Part shown: positions 16,680 through 26,392 of the stretch, in pieces | Position numbering within the stretch: position 1 is the stretch's first letter | Layout of the letters: each line of letters opens with the position of its first letter | Source of the DNA: Halalkalibacter sp. APA_J-10(15) | GTDB taxonomy: Bacteria; Bacillota; Bacilli; Bacillales; Bacillaceae_D | DNA length: 64,000 nt | Assembly: GCF_023017105.1 (NCBI RefSeq) | Contig: NZ_JALKEV010000012.1 | Coordinates: 62,001 to 126,000 of the forward strand | Direction: 5' to 3' | Program-made: the position numbers and the translations under genes | Notes under the pieces: generated by a model | What the model saw: only the letters and a program-made list of their open reading frames with translations | Database searches by the model: none | What the model was told of the DNA's origin: nothing

Positions 16680-16713
16680 AAACCACTGAAAAGAATGGTC
16701 TTTTCAGTGGTTT
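16680..16713. terminator. Bidirectional terminator (R2-type hairpin) between HD gene and cotO
   Basis: AAACCACTGAAAAG and CTTTTCAGTGGTTT form a 14-base perfect stem with a six-base loop. The CACTGAAAAG arm is the end motif of the R2 repeats. Confidence 0.85.
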
Positions 16714-16749
16714 GTAAGCTATTTCATCATTTAAATTCTTAATTCTTAA

Positions 16750-17142
16750 TCATTCCTTTACGGTAGCTGAATCAATTTCCTTTAAGGAAAAGGATACTCG
16801 TTCATTTGATTTCGGATCAACTTGACAGAAGACCAGATCTCCTTCAAGGGACACTGTACCGACGTATACAGCATCAGCTACTTTAAGTTCAACTGGCTTT
16901 CTCTCCTCGCTTTGCTTCTTAAGCATACTTGCTAATGATTCAGACTGTTCCAATACACTACTTAAATCGACTTCATAGTGCGGATCATCTTCAAGTCCGT
17001 TAAAAACAGGCTCTCCTTTTTGAATATCTTCGTGACTGTTCTTTTCATCATGCTTCTTATAAACAAATTCTTGCTGCTTCGGCTCAATTTCTGCTTCTTT
17101 CTTTTGATAAATGTACAATAAAGGGAATGCACGTTTCCTCAT
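16750..17142 (-). CDS. cotO: Spore coat protein CotO-like
   Basis: 130 residues, charged and probably largely disordered. The N-terminus MRKRAFPLLYIYQ resembles the CotO family start, and the C-terminal third (VADAVYVGTVSLEGDLVFCQV) forms a small beta-rich domain. Its location beside fabI matches cotO (yjbX) of B. subtilis, where the protein helps form the outer coat. It is much shorter than B. subtilis CotO (about 227 residues), so the middle region is reduced. A good ribosome site (AAAGGAG) precedes the ATG. Confidence 0.7.
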   Translation of the reverse strand: MRKRAFPLLYIYQKKEAEIEPKQQEFVYKKHDEKNSHEDIQKGEPVFNGLEDDPHYEVDLSSVLEQSESLASMLKKQSEERKPVELKVADAVYVGTVSLEGDLVFCQVDPKSNERVSFSLKEIDSATVKE

Positions 17143-17298
17143 GTTAGAACTCCTTTCCCATACATGGTTATTACACTATACGGTGTTCCAACGTATTATA
17201 TGTATCTTTTTCAAAATGCTTATCAAGCTTTTACTTCTTGAACGAACGAGTAGGACATATACATGAACAAGATCTTATATGAATGCGAGGTGTTTTTT

Positions 17299-17589
17299 AT
17301 GGAGGATCAACAAACGTTCTTAAAGGATGCATTTCAGCAACTACAAGAGGCTATTGAAGCATATGAACGGACGAATGTAGAACGTAGAGATCGACATACA
17401 TTAAGACGGATCAATATTTATTTAAAAGAGAAGGACCATCTACTTGAGGAAACAGAGGTAAACTCAGTTCCTATGGGACATTCTGTTTTCACTTATTACA
17501 AACGAACGCCTATTCACCAATTCGAACACTATACCTTCACTGCTCAGCCTTTCAATCAATGGACAGCCAAAAAAGTTTGGCGTAGATAG
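17299..17589 (+). CDS. Conserved-looking hypothetical protein, 96 residues
   Basis: The ATG at 17299 is chosen because GCGAGGTG lies upstream; the frame is open further back. The N-terminal half is helical and charged (EAIEAYERTNVERRDRHTL), the C-terminal half aromatic with FTYYKRTP and ending KKVWRR. No signal, membrane segment or known motif. It is flanked by cotO and fabI on the other strand and ends before a bidirectional terminator. I do not recognise it. Confidence 0.6.
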   Translation: MEDQQTFLKDAFQQLQEAIEAYERTNVERRDRHTLRRINIYLKEKDHLLEETEVNSVPMGHSVFTYYKRTPIHQFEHYTFTAQPFNQWTAKKVWRR

Positions 17590-17653
17590 TATTTCCTGGC
17601 ATTTACTCCTATCAGGATCGTCATTGATTCAATAGAAGTACCTTACCTTTCAA

Positions 17654-17701
17654 AAGAAGGCGTTTGCCGGAGAATCTTCTTCTCAAGCAAACGCCTTCTT
17701 C
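17654..17701. terminator. Bidirectional terminator between the hypothetical gene and fabI
   Basis: GAAGGCGTTTGC and GCAAACGCCTTC pair exactly with a 19-base loop; A-rich and T-rich flanks serve both strands. Confidence 0.85.
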
Positions 17702-17717
17702 ATTCTAAATATAATAT

Positions 17718-18497
17718 TTATAAAGATACAATATTGTAGCCACTATCTACATGAATGATTTCACCAGTGATACCACGAGACCAATCACTCATTAGGAATA
17801 ACCCTGTATCGCCAACCTCTTCCTGTGTTGTCGTTCGACGAAGAGGCGCACGTTCTTCAATTTCCTTTAAGACATCATTGAAGCCACCAATTCCTTTTGC
17901 TGCTAACGTACGGATTGGTCCAGCTGAAATAGCATTTACACGAATATTATCTTTACCTAAATCATTCGCTAAATATTTCACGCTCGCATCAAGAGATGCT
18001 TTTGCAACACCCATTACATTATAATTCTTTACGACTTTTTCTCCACCTAAATACGTTAACGTTAAAATGCTTCCTCCTTCAGAAAAAAGTGGACGAGCTG
18101 CTTTGACAACAGCCGTTAGAGAATAAGCACTAATATTTTGCGCTAGCAAAAACCCTTCGCGAGTTGTATTTAAATACTCACCTTCTAGCTCATCTTTATT
18201 GGCAAATGCAATGCAATGAGCGATTCCGTGAATCGTCCCAACCTCATCTTTGATTTGTGAGAACGTCTTTTCAATTTCACCATCATCTGTTACATCACAA
18301 GGTAAAATAAGATGATCTGAACGATCTAACGTTTCTGCTAAACTACGAACATTCTTCTCTAGCCTTTCACCAGCATATGTAAAAATAAGTCTAGCACCTG
18401 CTTCTGCCAAAGATTGAGCAATCCCCCAGGCAATACTTCGCTTATTTGCCACACCCATGACTACATATGTACGATCTTCTAATGATAATTGAATCAT
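17718..18497 (-). CDS. fabI: Enoyl-[acyl-carrier-protein] reductase FabI
   Basis: 259 residues, atypical short-chain dehydrogenase that reduces enoyl-ACP with NAD(P)H, the last step of each fatty-acid elongation cycle. The catalytic pair Tyr159-x6-Lys166 and Tyr149 are present, as are the cofactor region GVANKRSIAWG and DSGYNI near the C-terminus. A FapR-like operator overlaps its promoter, so repression when malonyl-CoA is low is expected. fabF and fabH lie at the far end of this window. Confidence 0.95.
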   Translation of the reverse strand: MIQLSLEDRTYVVMGVANKRSIAWGIAQSLAEAGARLIFTYAGERLEKNVRSLAETLDRSDHLILPCDVTDDGEIEKTFSQIKDEVGTIHGIAHCIAFANKDELEGEYLNTTREGFLLAQNISAYSLTAVVKAARPLFSEGGSILTLTYLGGEKVVKNYNVMGVAKASLDASVKYLANDLGKDNIRVNAISAGPIRTLAAKGIGGFNDVLKEIEERAPLRRTTTQEEVGDTGLFLMSDWSRGITGEIIHVDSGYNIVSL

Positions 18498-18522
18498 CTC
18501 ATACCTCCATTATTAGTTGTTC

Positions 18523-18547
18523 TTAATACCTAGTACTAATTATTATA
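18523..18547 (-). promoter_or_regulatory. FapR operator and -10 box of fabI
   Basis: On the minus strand TTAGTACTAGGTATTAA (18523-18539) closely resembles the FapR site. It lies directly downstream of a perfect -10 TATAAT (18542-18547). The -35 is weak. Confidence 0.7.
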
Positions 18548-18590
18548 ACAGATATTAAAATAGAATCCTACTCTACAACAAAAAATAAGG

Positions 18591-18649
18591 GGAATAACGT
18601 AAAAACGCCTTTGAGAATTCTCTCTCAAAGGCGTTTTGTCTACGGTCTG
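18591..18649. repeat. R3 hairpin repeat, copy 1
   Basis: A 59-base unit (GGAATAACGTAAAAACGCC ... TCTACGGTCTG) that recurs almost unchanged at 54422-54481. The stem AAAACGCCTTTGAGA/TCTCAAAGGCGTTTT is a strong bidirectional terminator; here it ends the cold-shock gene. Confidence 0.85.
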
Positions 18650-18694
18650 ACAGGCTTCTATATAAAGAGCCTGTATGTTTAAACGATTTAAGTA

Positions 18695-18898
18695 TTAAGC
18701 AGATTTTTGAACGTTTGCTGCTTGAGCTCCACGAGCTCCTTGCTCAACGTCAAACGTAACTTTTTGACCTTCGTCTAATGATTTAAAGCCTTCACTTTGG
18801 ATAGCAGAGAAGTGTACGAATACATCGTCTCCATCTTCACGTTCGATAAAGCCAAAACCTTTTTCTGCGTTAAACCATTTTACTGTACCTGTTTCCAT
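18695..18898 (-). CDS. csp: Cold-shock protein (CspB/CspD type)
   Basis: 67 residues, an OB-fold RNA chaperone. RNP1 (KGFGFIE, residues 14-20) and RNP2 (VFVHFSAI, about 26-33) are intact. It binds single-stranded RNA and DNA and prevents RNA structure at low temperature. Start preceded by AGGAGGAAACAAAA. A terminator of the R3 family follows. The AT-rich region upstream could hold the long leader usual for csp genes, but no element could be defined. Confidence 0.93.
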   Translation of the reverse strand: METGTVKWFNAEKGFGFIEREDGDDVFVHFSAIQSEGFKSLDEGQKVTFDVEQGARGAQAANVQKSA

Positions 18899-19112
18899 TT
18901 TTGTTTCCTCCTAGTGCGTTACCACACATTATATTACTATCCTTGCCCAAAGTATCATCAAGACGAAAAGTCGATATTCATACTATCCTTCACACCGAAC
19001 AAAAATAATTATTCTTATCATAGCAGAAAACGGAAAAAATTGCAAATCATCTAACTAAAATAGTAAAAACACCATAAAAAAACTATATAATTGTCCATTC
19101 TAATTATGTTTT

Positions 19113-19190
19113 AAAAAAACCAACGGTGGGGCGTTAGCCAGTTAGAACCAGCGCCCACCGGAGGCCCCTATCTCGAGAGGGAGCGTTTTT
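19113..19190 (-). terminator. GC-rich structured element, terminator-like
   Basis: On the minus strand a hairpin CGGTGGGCG/CGCCCCACCG with an 18-base apical part is followed by TTGG and seven T. It is preceded by CGCTCCCTCTCGAG and GGGGCC, a second GC-rich segment. GC content contrasts sharply with the AT-rich surroundings. It lies about 110 bases after the antiporter stop, beyond a nearer R2 hairpin. Terminator, small RNA or attenuator are all possible. Confidence 0.5.
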
Positions 19191-19240
19191 CTTCATTCCT
19201 TTTGATAGATTTAAATATATAATTACTCTATTCAAATGAA

Positions 19241-19277
19241 AGACACTGAAAAAATTTACAGCCACTTTTTCAGTTCT
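19241..19277 (-). terminator. R2-type hairpin after the antiporter gene
   Basis: Arms CTGAAAAAGTGG and AATTTTTTCAGTGTCT on the minus strand, 23 bases downstream of the stop at 19300; the CACTGAAAAA arm is the R2 end motif. Confidence 0.6.
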
Positions 19278-19299
19278 CTCCTTATCATGCGTTTTTCTA

Positions 19300-21357
19300 T
19301 CAATCATATGACTTCTCCGAAAGAAACGTCTTAGGTACATCTAATCCTCGCGTTCCTCGTGAATCAACCTTACCCTCTTCTACCGGATACATCATAATAA
19401 AGCTTTTCGGTGTAGCATTTGCTAATACTCGTGGTAATCGCTCCAGCTGCGGATGCCACGCGATTGTGCCTCTTCTCGCACTAAACACAATGACAATATC
19501 ATCCTTTTTTAAATGAGGTAAATATTCCTGATTCCATTCATTCCACGTTTCTAGCTTCGTTAACGTCACTTGTGCATCAGGTTTCACCTTTTGAAACCCT
19601 TCCTGATAAGATAAGGTTTGATCTTTAATAACAAAAACAGCAATCGTCGCCCCAATCTGATTAGCCATCCGTTTCACAACCTTAATCGGATCATAAAACC
19701 CAATTTTATGATCAAAGCCAGAAGGAATCAATATCACAATTCGCTTCGTTGTATTAAGTGGATGTCCCAACTTCGAGACAAGAATCATTTGAGAAGTCCG
19801 CTCAAGTAATTGATCTAGTACGCCTCCAAAGATTTTCTGTGGTGTTGATAGCTTTCCATTCCAGCCAATAACGACATTCGTTATTCTCGTCTCCTCTATC
19901 GCCCTAACAACCCCTGTTGTAATATTCGGATCAACACGCGTAAGCATATGAATCGGCACCTCAGCACCAGCCGCATATTGGACAGCATGACCTAACAGCT
20001 TCTCTGCTTCAACAACTTGTGCTGAGGATCCTTCTTCACTGCTTCTAGCAACAGATAGCGTGTATAAGGATTCTGATGAAGAGCCTCTTACCATAAACGC
20101 CAAGTCCATTAACGATTCCAATGTTTGCGGATTCGCAATCGGCACCATAACTCGCTGTGGTGCATTGGTCGGCTCATAAGGCATTTGCGATTCTTTCAAT
20201 GCGAGCTTACGGGCATACTTTTCTACTAAATAAGGACCAATCATACACGTAACTAATATCATGACAATTACCGCATTGACCGTTGCTTGATCGAATAATC
20301 CAAGATCAAAACCGACCAGAGTCGCTGCAAGAGTCGCTGCAGCTTGTGGAATCGTTAACCCAAACGTTAACCACATTTCTTCCTTTGAGTAGTGATATAT
20401 TTTTCCTGTTAGCCAAGCGGCTCCAAATTTACCTATTACAACGAGAATAACAACAAGAGTTGCTGTAATCCAAGCACTAGGCTCAAGGAATAAAATCCGT
20501 AAATCCATTAGCATGCCAACAGATAACAAGAAAAAAGGAATAAAAATGGCATTCCCTATGAATTTAATTCGATTCATTAGTGGACTTTGCTCAAAAATAA
20601 ATCGATTTAATGCAAGACCTGCTAGGAATGCACCAATAATTGGCTCTAGACCAGCTACAGTAGCAAAATATGCTGAAACGAATAGAACAGTCATTACAAA
20701 TACAAATTCCAAAACACCTTCACTACTAAATGAACGAAAGAAAAATTTAGCCACAATCGGAACAATAAGAAAGACTGCCGCAACATAAATAGCCATAGAA
20801 AGGAACAGCATGAGCCAAAAGTCGAACGTTAACGCCCCTTGTGTCGAACCAGCTACAACAGCCAACACTAATAAGGCAAGAGTATCTGTCATAATACTTC
20901 CACCAACAGCCGTAGTAACAGACTTGTTTTTCGCCACACCTAGTCTACTAGCAATAGGATACGCTAATAACGTATGTGAGCCTAGTAATGAGCCGAGCAA
21001 AATTGCGGCTGCTAACGGGTATCCAAAATAAAACGTCGCTAACACACCAATTAAAAAAGGTAAATGAAATGATAGAAAGCCAAACGTTAAACTTCGCTTT
21101 CGATATTTTTTAAATCCTTCTAAATCAATTTCTAATCCAGCAATAAAAATAATATACAATAAACCAACTGTTCCTAATAAAATAATAGTCGGATCACGGT
21201 CTAGTAGCCCTACTCCATTTGGACCGACGATTACTCCAGCAAAAATAAGGCCAATAATACCGGGAATACGAAGCTTCCTCATTATGAGAGGGGCAATTAG
21301 GAAAATAACCATTGCAATTGCAAAGATTAACACTGGGTTTGTTACAGGCTCTAGCAT
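19300..21357 (-). CDS. CPA2-family cation:proton antiporter with C-terminal USP-like domains
   Basis: 685 residues. The first 380 form about twelve membrane helices of the Na+/K+:H+ exchanger domain, with GLIFAGVIVGPNGVGLL and the ion-site region ATVAGLEPIIGAFLAGLALN. The C-terminal 300 residues lack a TrkA-N nucleotide motif and instead look like two tandem universal-stress-protein-like domains (starting near QRVMVPIA and KRIVILIP). Monovalent cation export for pH or salt balance is likely; B. subtilis has the CPA2 member yjbQ at this position, but the tail here differs, so no symbol is given. Confidence 0.85.
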   Translation of the reverse strand: MLEPVTNPVLIFAIAMVIFLIAPLIMRKLRIPGIIGLIFAGVIVGPNGVGLLDRDPTIILLGTVGLLYIIFIAGLEIDLEGFKKYRKRSLTFGFLSFHLPFLIGVLATFYFGYPLAAAILLGSLLGSHTLLAYPIASRLGVAKNKSVTTAVGGSIMTDTLALLVLAVVAGSTQGALTFDFWLMLFLSMAIYVAAVFLIVPIVAKFFFRSFSSEGVLEFVFVMTVLFVSAYFATVAGLEPIIGAFLAGLALNRFIFEQSPLMNRIKFIGNAIFIPFFLLSVGMLMDLRILFLEPSAWITATLVVILVVIGKFGAAWLTGKIYHYSKEEMWLTFGLTIPQAAATLAATLVGFDLGLFDQATVNAVIVMILVTCMIGPYLVEKYARKLALKESQMPYEPTNAPQRVMVPIANPQTLESLMDLAFMVRGSSSESLYTLSVARSSEEGSSAQVVEAEKLLGHAVQYAAGAEVPIHMLTRVDPNITTGVVRAIEETRITNVVIGWNGKLSTPQKIFGGVLDQLLERTSQMILVSKLGHPLNTTKRIVILIPSGFDHKIGFYDPIKVVKRMANQIGATIAVFVIKDQTLSYQEGFQKVKPDAQVTLTKLETWNEWNQEYLPHLKKDDIVIVFSARRGTIAWHPQLERLPRVLANATPKSFIMMYPVEEGKVDSRGTRGLDVPKTFLSEKSYD

Positions 21358-21547
21358 ACTTCAATTAACCCTCCTTTTTACTACCTTATTATTCAACCTA
21401 TGACTCATGATGAAAATTCCACTAATCCTGCTAAAAATATCGTTAAATGTTAAAATGCTTAAGTTTGCATACAAACACTTGAGCATTTGCCCCAATAGTA
21501 GTAAATACGCTATGATAATGAACAAAACGATTGAAATGGAGGCTAGT

Positions 21548-22291
21548 ATGAAACTTGATATAATCGGTGATATACATGGGTGTTATAATGAGTTAATTAG
21601 CTTGCTTCAAAAACTAGGCTATAAACAAGATCAATTAGACTATGTACATCACGAATCCACTAGAAAGCTGGTATTTGTTGGTGATCTAACTGATCGTGGT
21701 CCTAATTCTCTTGATGTCATTCGCTTAGTTGCTCATCTTGTCAAACAAAACCGGGCTTTTTACGTGCCTGGAAATCATTGCGACAAGCTTTATCGTTATT
21801 TTATTGGACGTAATGTCCAAATTAAACATGGCCTTGAAACGACCGTTGCAGAGCTAAACTCTTTAACTAAACAAGAATTTCAACAAATTAAGCAACAATT
21901 TACTCAATTAGTTGATCAATCTCCACTTTATCATATACTAGATGAACGTAGACTCATTATTGCTCATGCAGGTATCCGTTCAAAAGACATAGGCTTATTC
22001 AATAAACGTGTTAAAACGTTTGTTCTATACGGGGATATTACCGGTGAAACGAATGCTGATGGAACTCCGATACGTCGAGATTGGGCACAGCACCATATTG
22101 GAAATGAATGGATTGTCTATGGTCATACTCCTACAAAACATGTACGTTTTGTGAATCACACAGTTAATATTGATACTGGGTGTGTGTTTGGCGGAGCTCT
22201 CTCTGCGTTACAATACCCTGAATTAAATGTTGTCCAAGTCCCATCACAGCAACCATACCAGCAAGAAAAATTTCGATCATTTGAACCCTAA
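21548..22291 (+). CDS. prpE: Bis(5-nucleosyl)-tetraphosphatase PrpE
   Basis: 247 residues, PPP-type phosphoesterase. Motifs [10 protein letters not shown] (about 6-15), GDLTDRGP (about 42-49) and GNHCDK (about 72-77), then histidines in IAHAG and YGHTP, give the dinuclear metal centre. PrpE hydrolyses diadenosine tetraphosphate and has been linked to germination signalling in B. subtilis. The ATG at 21548 follows GGAGG by five bases and gives the family length; upstream in-frame ATGs lack a site. Confidence 0.9.
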   Translation: MKLDIIGDIHGCYNELISLLQKLGYKQDQLDYVHHESTRKLVFVGDLTDRGPNSLDVIRLVAHLVKQNRAFYVPGNHCDKLYRYFIGRNVQIKHGLETTVAELNSLTKQEFQQIKQQFTQLVDQSPLYHILDERRLIIAHAGIRSKDIGLFNKRVKTFVLYGDITGETNADGTPIRRDWAQHHIGNEWIVYGHTPTKHVRFVNHTVNIDTGCVFGGALSALQYPELNVVQVPSQQPYQQEKFRSFEP

Positions 22292-22310
22292 CGAACAAAG
22301 GAGTGTTTTG

Positions 22311-22748
22311 ATGAAACAACATCTTTTTCCTCTCGCCATCATTCTTACTTTACTACTGAGTGCATGTGGTCCACAGCTATCACTTATCATTGATCATGAC
22401 GAGACGAAGATTTTTTTGAATGAGGAGGAAACGCGATTCAGTATGTATGTACGTTATGAAAACACTGGACAGCTACCTAGCCCTGAGTTATATACCGTAT
22501 TTTCATTTTCTCAATCTTTACAAGAAAAATTAGATGATCAGCCATCTCTTCTGTTCGCCAACCATGACGGTGAGCCTGAATGGTTTCAGATTGATGGAGG
22601 AAAAAGCTATGCCATCTCCTCTGATATTATTGAGGTCGATTCTATTTCCGCAGAAGAACTAGAAAATGCCGTCACGGTCGAACTATACAATGCAGACGAT
22701 GAGCTCATTGCTGATTATGTAATTGAAACGATTGAAATCACCGACTAA
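22311..22748 (+). CDS. Putative lipoprotein, 145 residues
   Basis: Signal peptide with lipobox LLLSAC (Cys near residue 18), so a diacylglyceryl-anchored exported protein. The mature part is acidic, beta-rich, with repeated short hydrophobic strands (FSMYVRYENTG, ELYTVFSF, TVELYNADDEL), suggesting an immunoglobulin-like fold. The ATG at 22311 follows AAAGGAG. It follows prpE by 19 bases and may share its transcript. Function not recognised. Confidence 0.75.
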   Translation: MKQHLFPLAIILTLLLSACGPQLSLIIDHDETKIFLNEEETRFSMYVRYENTGQLPSPELYTVFSFSQSLQEKLDDQPSLLFANHDGEPEWFQIDGGKSYAISSDIIEVDSISAEELENAVTVELYNADDELIADYVIETIEITD

Positions 22749-22802
22749 GAAGAGCCATTTACTCATTAATCTTTTAAGATGTGAGTAGATCGTTCTATTT
22801 CA

Positions 22803-23693
22803 TTACAAAAGCTGCTTCATATCTTTTGGCAATTCCGAAGTGACCGTCACTGTATCCTTTATAAAAGGATGTGTAAATTCAATTTTACTACAATGAAGAG
22901 CCTGACGAGAAATAAAGTCCTGCTTTCCTCCATATAAATCGTCACCTAAAAGCGGATGCCCTAAATAAGCAAAATGCACACGAATTTGATGAGTTCTTCC
23001 TGTTTCTAATTGTATGGATAGCAGTGAGTAATTTCGTTTCTGTGCTACAGTATGATAGTGAGTAACAGCCTTTTTTCCATTTTCGGTAACCATCCTAGTA
23101 ATAATGCTGTCACCCGCACGGCCAATTGGCTCATCTACCGTTCCATTGGGCGGGTGAACACGATCATGAACAAGTGCTTGATAATACCGTTTCACTTTTC
23201 CTTTATTCTGTAAATCGGACATGCGATCATGGGCAAAACGATGCTTAGCAATAATAAGAAGTCCTGATGTATCTCGATCCAATCGGTTGACCGCATGAAA
23301 CGTAGTTGGTAGTCCAATCCGTTCATAGTAACCTAATATCGCGTTTGCTAACGTTCGATTAGGATGCTCTCTTGACGGGATTGTTGGCATCCCCGCTACT
23401 TTATCGACTACAATAAAATGATCATCCTCATATACGATTGAAATAGGGATATGTTCAACATCAAGTGATTCACTTCGCTTTTCTAATGGTAAGCCAACTG
23501 TCACGACATCGCCACATTGCAAAGGTGAACGGACCGTTGCTTCATGCCCATTCACCTTAATTATACCGCCATTAAATTTAATATGAGCTAGTCCTCTTTT
23601 CGAGAGCTGGCAATCTTCTCTTAAAAAAGTTCGTAACAGCTTATGACGGTCATTTGCTACCACCCATTCAAAAGTTGCTACAAAGTTACTCAC
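22803..23693 (-). CDS. yjbO: RluA/RluD-family pseudouridine synthase (YjbO)
   Basis: 296 residues. A short S4-like N-terminus ([18 protein letters not shown]) precedes the catalytic domain with [15 protein letters not shown], whose Asp is the nucleophile, and GRTHQIRVH. It isomerises uridines in RNA; target not predictable here. It starts at a GTG overlapping the NAD kinase stop, so the two are co-translated, as in B. subtilis. Confidence 0.92.
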   Translation of the reverse strand: MSNFVATFEWVVANDRHKLLRTFLREDCQLSKRGLAHIKFNGGIIKVNGHEATVRSPLQCGDVVTVGLPLEKRSESLDVEHIPISIVYEDDHFIVVDKVAGMPTIPSREHPNRTLANAILGYYERIGLPTTFHAVNRLDRDTSGLLIIAKHRFAHDRMSDLQNKGKVKRYYQALVHDRVHPPNGTVDEPIGRAGDSIITRMVTENGKKAVTHYHTVAQKRNYSLLSIQLETGRTHQIRVHFAYLGHPLLGDDLYGGKQDFISRQALHCSKIEFTHPFIKDTVTVTSELPKDMKQLL

Positions 23694-24477
23694 GGATAAA
23701 CGACTCCTTTACTCTCTTCCAAAATGGAAATGATCGATAACGAGCAAAACGAATTCTTTCATCTGCAACTCGACACTGCAACGAATAAATGTGCCGATAC
23801 TCTAACGTATAGTGATCAATTGTCACTTGCACTTCCACTTCATTCAATGGCCTCAATAAACAAACATGGTGCTTTGGCAACACGAGTGGCGAGCCTATGG
23901 TTCGATAGACACGATTATTAATAGAGGCCATTTCAGAAATTTGAATCGATGCTAATGACGGATGTAAAATCGCTCCACCAAGTGCTTTATTATAAGCCGT
24001 GCTACCAGATGGTGTCGAAATACAAAGACCATCTCCTCGAAACACTTCAAAAGTATCCCCTTTAATCTCAACGTTACTAACGATGGAACCACCTAACCCT
24101 TTAATGGTTGACTCATTTAATGCTAAATGACGCTCACCTTCGTCTTGATTATGATGGATAACGACTTCTAATAAAGGGTACTCAACGACTTGAAAGGGCT
24201 TATGAACAATATCATTGATTAATTGTTCAACCTCAGAAGGTACCCAGTCTGCATAAAAGCCTAAATGCCCTGTGTGTATTCCAACAAAGGCTGTTTCCTC
24301 AAGGCGCTTCGCATAATCATGAAAAGCTTGTAATAACGTTCCGTCACCACCAACCGTAATGACTAACTCTGGCTCATGTTGATTATACACAAGACCATGC
24401 TTCATCAATTGTTCTTTTATTCGCTTTTGCAAGTCATTTGACAAGTCGTCTCCTCTTGAGGTTACAGCAAAATTCAT
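23686..24477 (-). CDS. ppnKA: NAD kinase
   Basis: 263 residues. GGDGT motif in [11 protein letters not shown] near residues 41-51 and the NE motif in [10 protein letters not shown], with [15 protein letters not shown] later, are the NAD-binding signatures. It phosphorylates NAD to NADP. It lies between the RelQ synthetase and the pseudouridine synthase, a conserved Bacillus trio (yjbM-yjbN-yjbO). Confidence 0.94.
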   Translation of the reverse strand: MNFAVTSRGDDLSNDLQKRIKEQLMKHGLVYNQHEPELVITVGGDGTLLQAFHDYAKRLEETAFVGIHTGHLGFYADWVPSEVEQLINDIVHKPFQVVEYPLLEVVIHHNQDEGERHLALNESTIKGLGGSIVSNVEIKGDTFEVFRGDGLCISTPSGSTAYNKALGGAILHPSLASIQISEMASINNRVYRTIGSPLVLPKHHVCLLRPLNEVEVQVTIDHYTLEYRHIYSLQCRVADERIRFARYRSFPFWKRVKESFIRE

Positions 24478-24496
24478 CTTTCATCCTCCCAATTGG

Positions 24497-25129
24497 CTAC
24501 ATTTTTCCGCTTTGCTCTTGTTTTGCCGTAATAATTTCTTGAGCGTCTCTCACTTCATCTCGAATAATAGACACTTCCTCATCGAGTTGGAAAGCAGCTT
24601 CAGCCGCTCGCTTTAGTCTCATCTTAATATCATGAGGAATTTCACCACTGTATTTATAATTAAGTGAATGTTCTATCGTCGCCCAAAAATTCATTGCTAG
24701 CGTGCGTATTTGTAATTCTACAAGGACCTTCTTCTCACCATCAATCGTTTGAACCGGATAGCGTATAACTAAATGATAAGAGCGATATCCACTAGGCTTT
24801 TTGTGATTTATGTAATCTCTTTCTTCAACGATTTCAAAATCCTTTCGATTTCTGATTAAAGATAATACTTTGTCAATGTCCTCTACAAATTGAGTCACAA
24901 TTCTTAAACCAGCTAAATCTTGCATCTCTTCTTCAAGACGATCCAGTGGAATACTTTTTCTTTCAGCTTTATCTATAATACTCATCACTGGCTTCACACG
25001 TCCAGTAACGAATTCAATCGGCGTATGCTTTGATGTTTGTTGATATTGTTGGCGAATTCCTCTTAATTTAACTTTCAACTCCTCAACAGCCTGCTTATAT
25101 GGAGTTAAGAAGATCGTCCAATTACTCAT
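24497..25129 (-). CDS. relQ: Small alarmone synthetase RelQ (YjbM/SasB)
   Basis: About 210 residues, synthetase-only RelA/SpoT-like protein. It contains the (p)ppGpp synthetase motifs DLAGLRIV, SGYRSYHLV and VELQIRTLAMNFWATIEHSLNYK, with no hydrolase HD domain. It pyrophosphorylates GDP or GTP from ATP and works as a tetramer. Either M1 (25144) or M6 (25129) could start; M6 gives a better alignment with B. subtilis YjbM, neither ribosome site is ideal. A second small synthetase is at 51432. Confidence 0.92.
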   Translation of the reverse strand: MSNWTIFLTPYKQAVEELKVKLRGIRQQYQQTSKHTPIEFVTGRVKPVMSIIDKAERKSIPLDRLEEEMQDLAGLRIVTQFVEDIDKVLSLIRNRKDFEIVEERDYINHKKPSGYRSYHLVIRYPVQTIDGEKKVLVELQIRTLAMNFWATIEHSLNYKYSGEIPHDIKMRLKRAAEAAFQLDEEVSIIRDEVRDAQEIITAKQEQSGKM

Positions 25130-25194
25130 CCTATCACCATCCATTTACCTCTTCTAGATGATTAGAAAAGATTTTAATTACACGTTAGGCTCTA

Positions 25195-25569
25195 CTAATA
25201 AAAGACTTGTTTAACAGCATCTTCTAATTCCTCGCCATAATTTCCGTTTCCATCAATATTAGATAACAAATAATCTAATTCTTCAAAGAGGTTATTAAGC
25301 TCTAACTCAACTTGATCATTCAACTGAACGATACAACGTTTTGATTGCTCTTTCATAAGCTTTAATGATTCCCATATAGGCTCAGAAAATGAGACATAAA
25401 AGAAGCCTTCCTCATTTTCTAGTATATAAATAAGCTCCAGTTGATCTGAGTCAACAAGCATTCTCTCGCCAGGCTTTAATTCCTGTGCTACACTTACGTC
25501 TAATGGTTCATCTATTGTCGCTACAGTTGTCTCTGCAACCTCAAGCTTCGTAACATATATTTTCTTCAT
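25195..25569 (-). CDS. yjbL: UPF0738 family protein YjbL
   Basis: 124 residues from the ATG at 25569 preceded by GGAGGG. The MKKIYVTKLEV start, the LKPGERMLVDSDQ stretch and the acidic C-terminal helix match the YjbL/UPF0738 family. Soluble, function unknown. Divergent from yjbK and upstream of relQ, the same order as in B. subtilis. Confidence 0.82.
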   Translation of the reverse strand: MKKIYVTKLEVAETTVATIDEPLDVSVAQELKPGERMLVDSDQLELIYILENEEGFFYVSFSEPIWESLKLMKEQSKRCIVQLNDQVELELNNLFEELDYLLSNIDGNGNYGEELEDAVKQVFY

Positions 25570-25736
25570 TATGTACCCTCCACACACGTTCATCATTTAC
25601 GTTAAACTCTTTACATAAGTAGTGTACCATAATCAGATTTTATTCGGTATGAATTGTCTATTTGATGCTCTCATTTTAATTATGAGATAATATATGTATG
25701 TTTCACTTTCATTATATAGAGTTAGGATGTGTCCAA

Positions 25737-26324
25737 ATGAGTCAAGAAATCGAAATTGAAGTAAAATCAGTAATTACCTACTCCGCTTATTACGAATTGA
25801 TCCAATATTTAAATTTAGAAGAAGAACAGGCAATCTGTCAACACAATCATTATATAGAAACCCCTTCCTTTTCTCTTAAAAACAAAGGGGCTGGTTTACG
25901 TGTTCGAGAAAAAGAAAACAGCTACACATTTACGTTAAAACAACCTCATAAAATAGGAAAACTAGAAACACATCAAAGATTGACCGAGCAGGAATGGAAC
26001 GAGCTAAAAAATCATCATCGCGTACCAAAAGGGGAGGTAGAAACACAGCTTCTTTCTTTACATATTCCACTTGACGAACTTAAGTATGTCGGTACCCTAA
26101 CTACAGAACGTATCGAATGGCCGTTTAATAATGGCTTACTCTGTTTAGATAAAAGCAGCTACTTTGATCAGATTGATTACGAAATTGAATTTGAAGGAAA
26201 TAGTGAAGAACATGCAATAGCAACCTTAACAGATTTACTTAATCAATGTGGCATTGATCAAGTGCCAACAGAAAACAAAGTAAGGAGATTTTTCAAACAG
26301 AAGGAAATAATAGAACGTTCATAA
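25737..26324 (+). CDS. yjbK: CYTH-domain protein YjbK
   Basis: 195 residues. The signature EIEIEVKS at the N-terminus, then charged strands ending in ...RVREKENSYTFTLKQP and YFDQIDYEIEFEG, form the triphosphate-tunnel CYTH fold that binds metal-complexed triphosphates. The position beside a small alarmone synthetase is conserved in Bacillus; a functional link is possible but not shown. Start at ATG 25737 with a weak AGGATG site. Confidence 0.85.
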   Translation: MSQEIEIEVKSVITYSAYYELIQYLNLEEEQAICQHNHYIETPSFSLKNKGAGLRVREKENSYTFTLKQPHKIGKLETHQRLTEQEWNELKNHHRVPKGEVETQLLSLHIPLDELKYVGTLTTERIEWPFNNGLLCLDKSSYFDQIDYEIEFEGNSEEHAIATLTDLLNQCGIDQVPTENKVRRFFKQKEIIERS

Positions 26325-26392
26325 TCACATTGTCGATTTTACATTTATTTGATATGATTAGAAAAAGACTTATACATAAATAGAGGTGTATT

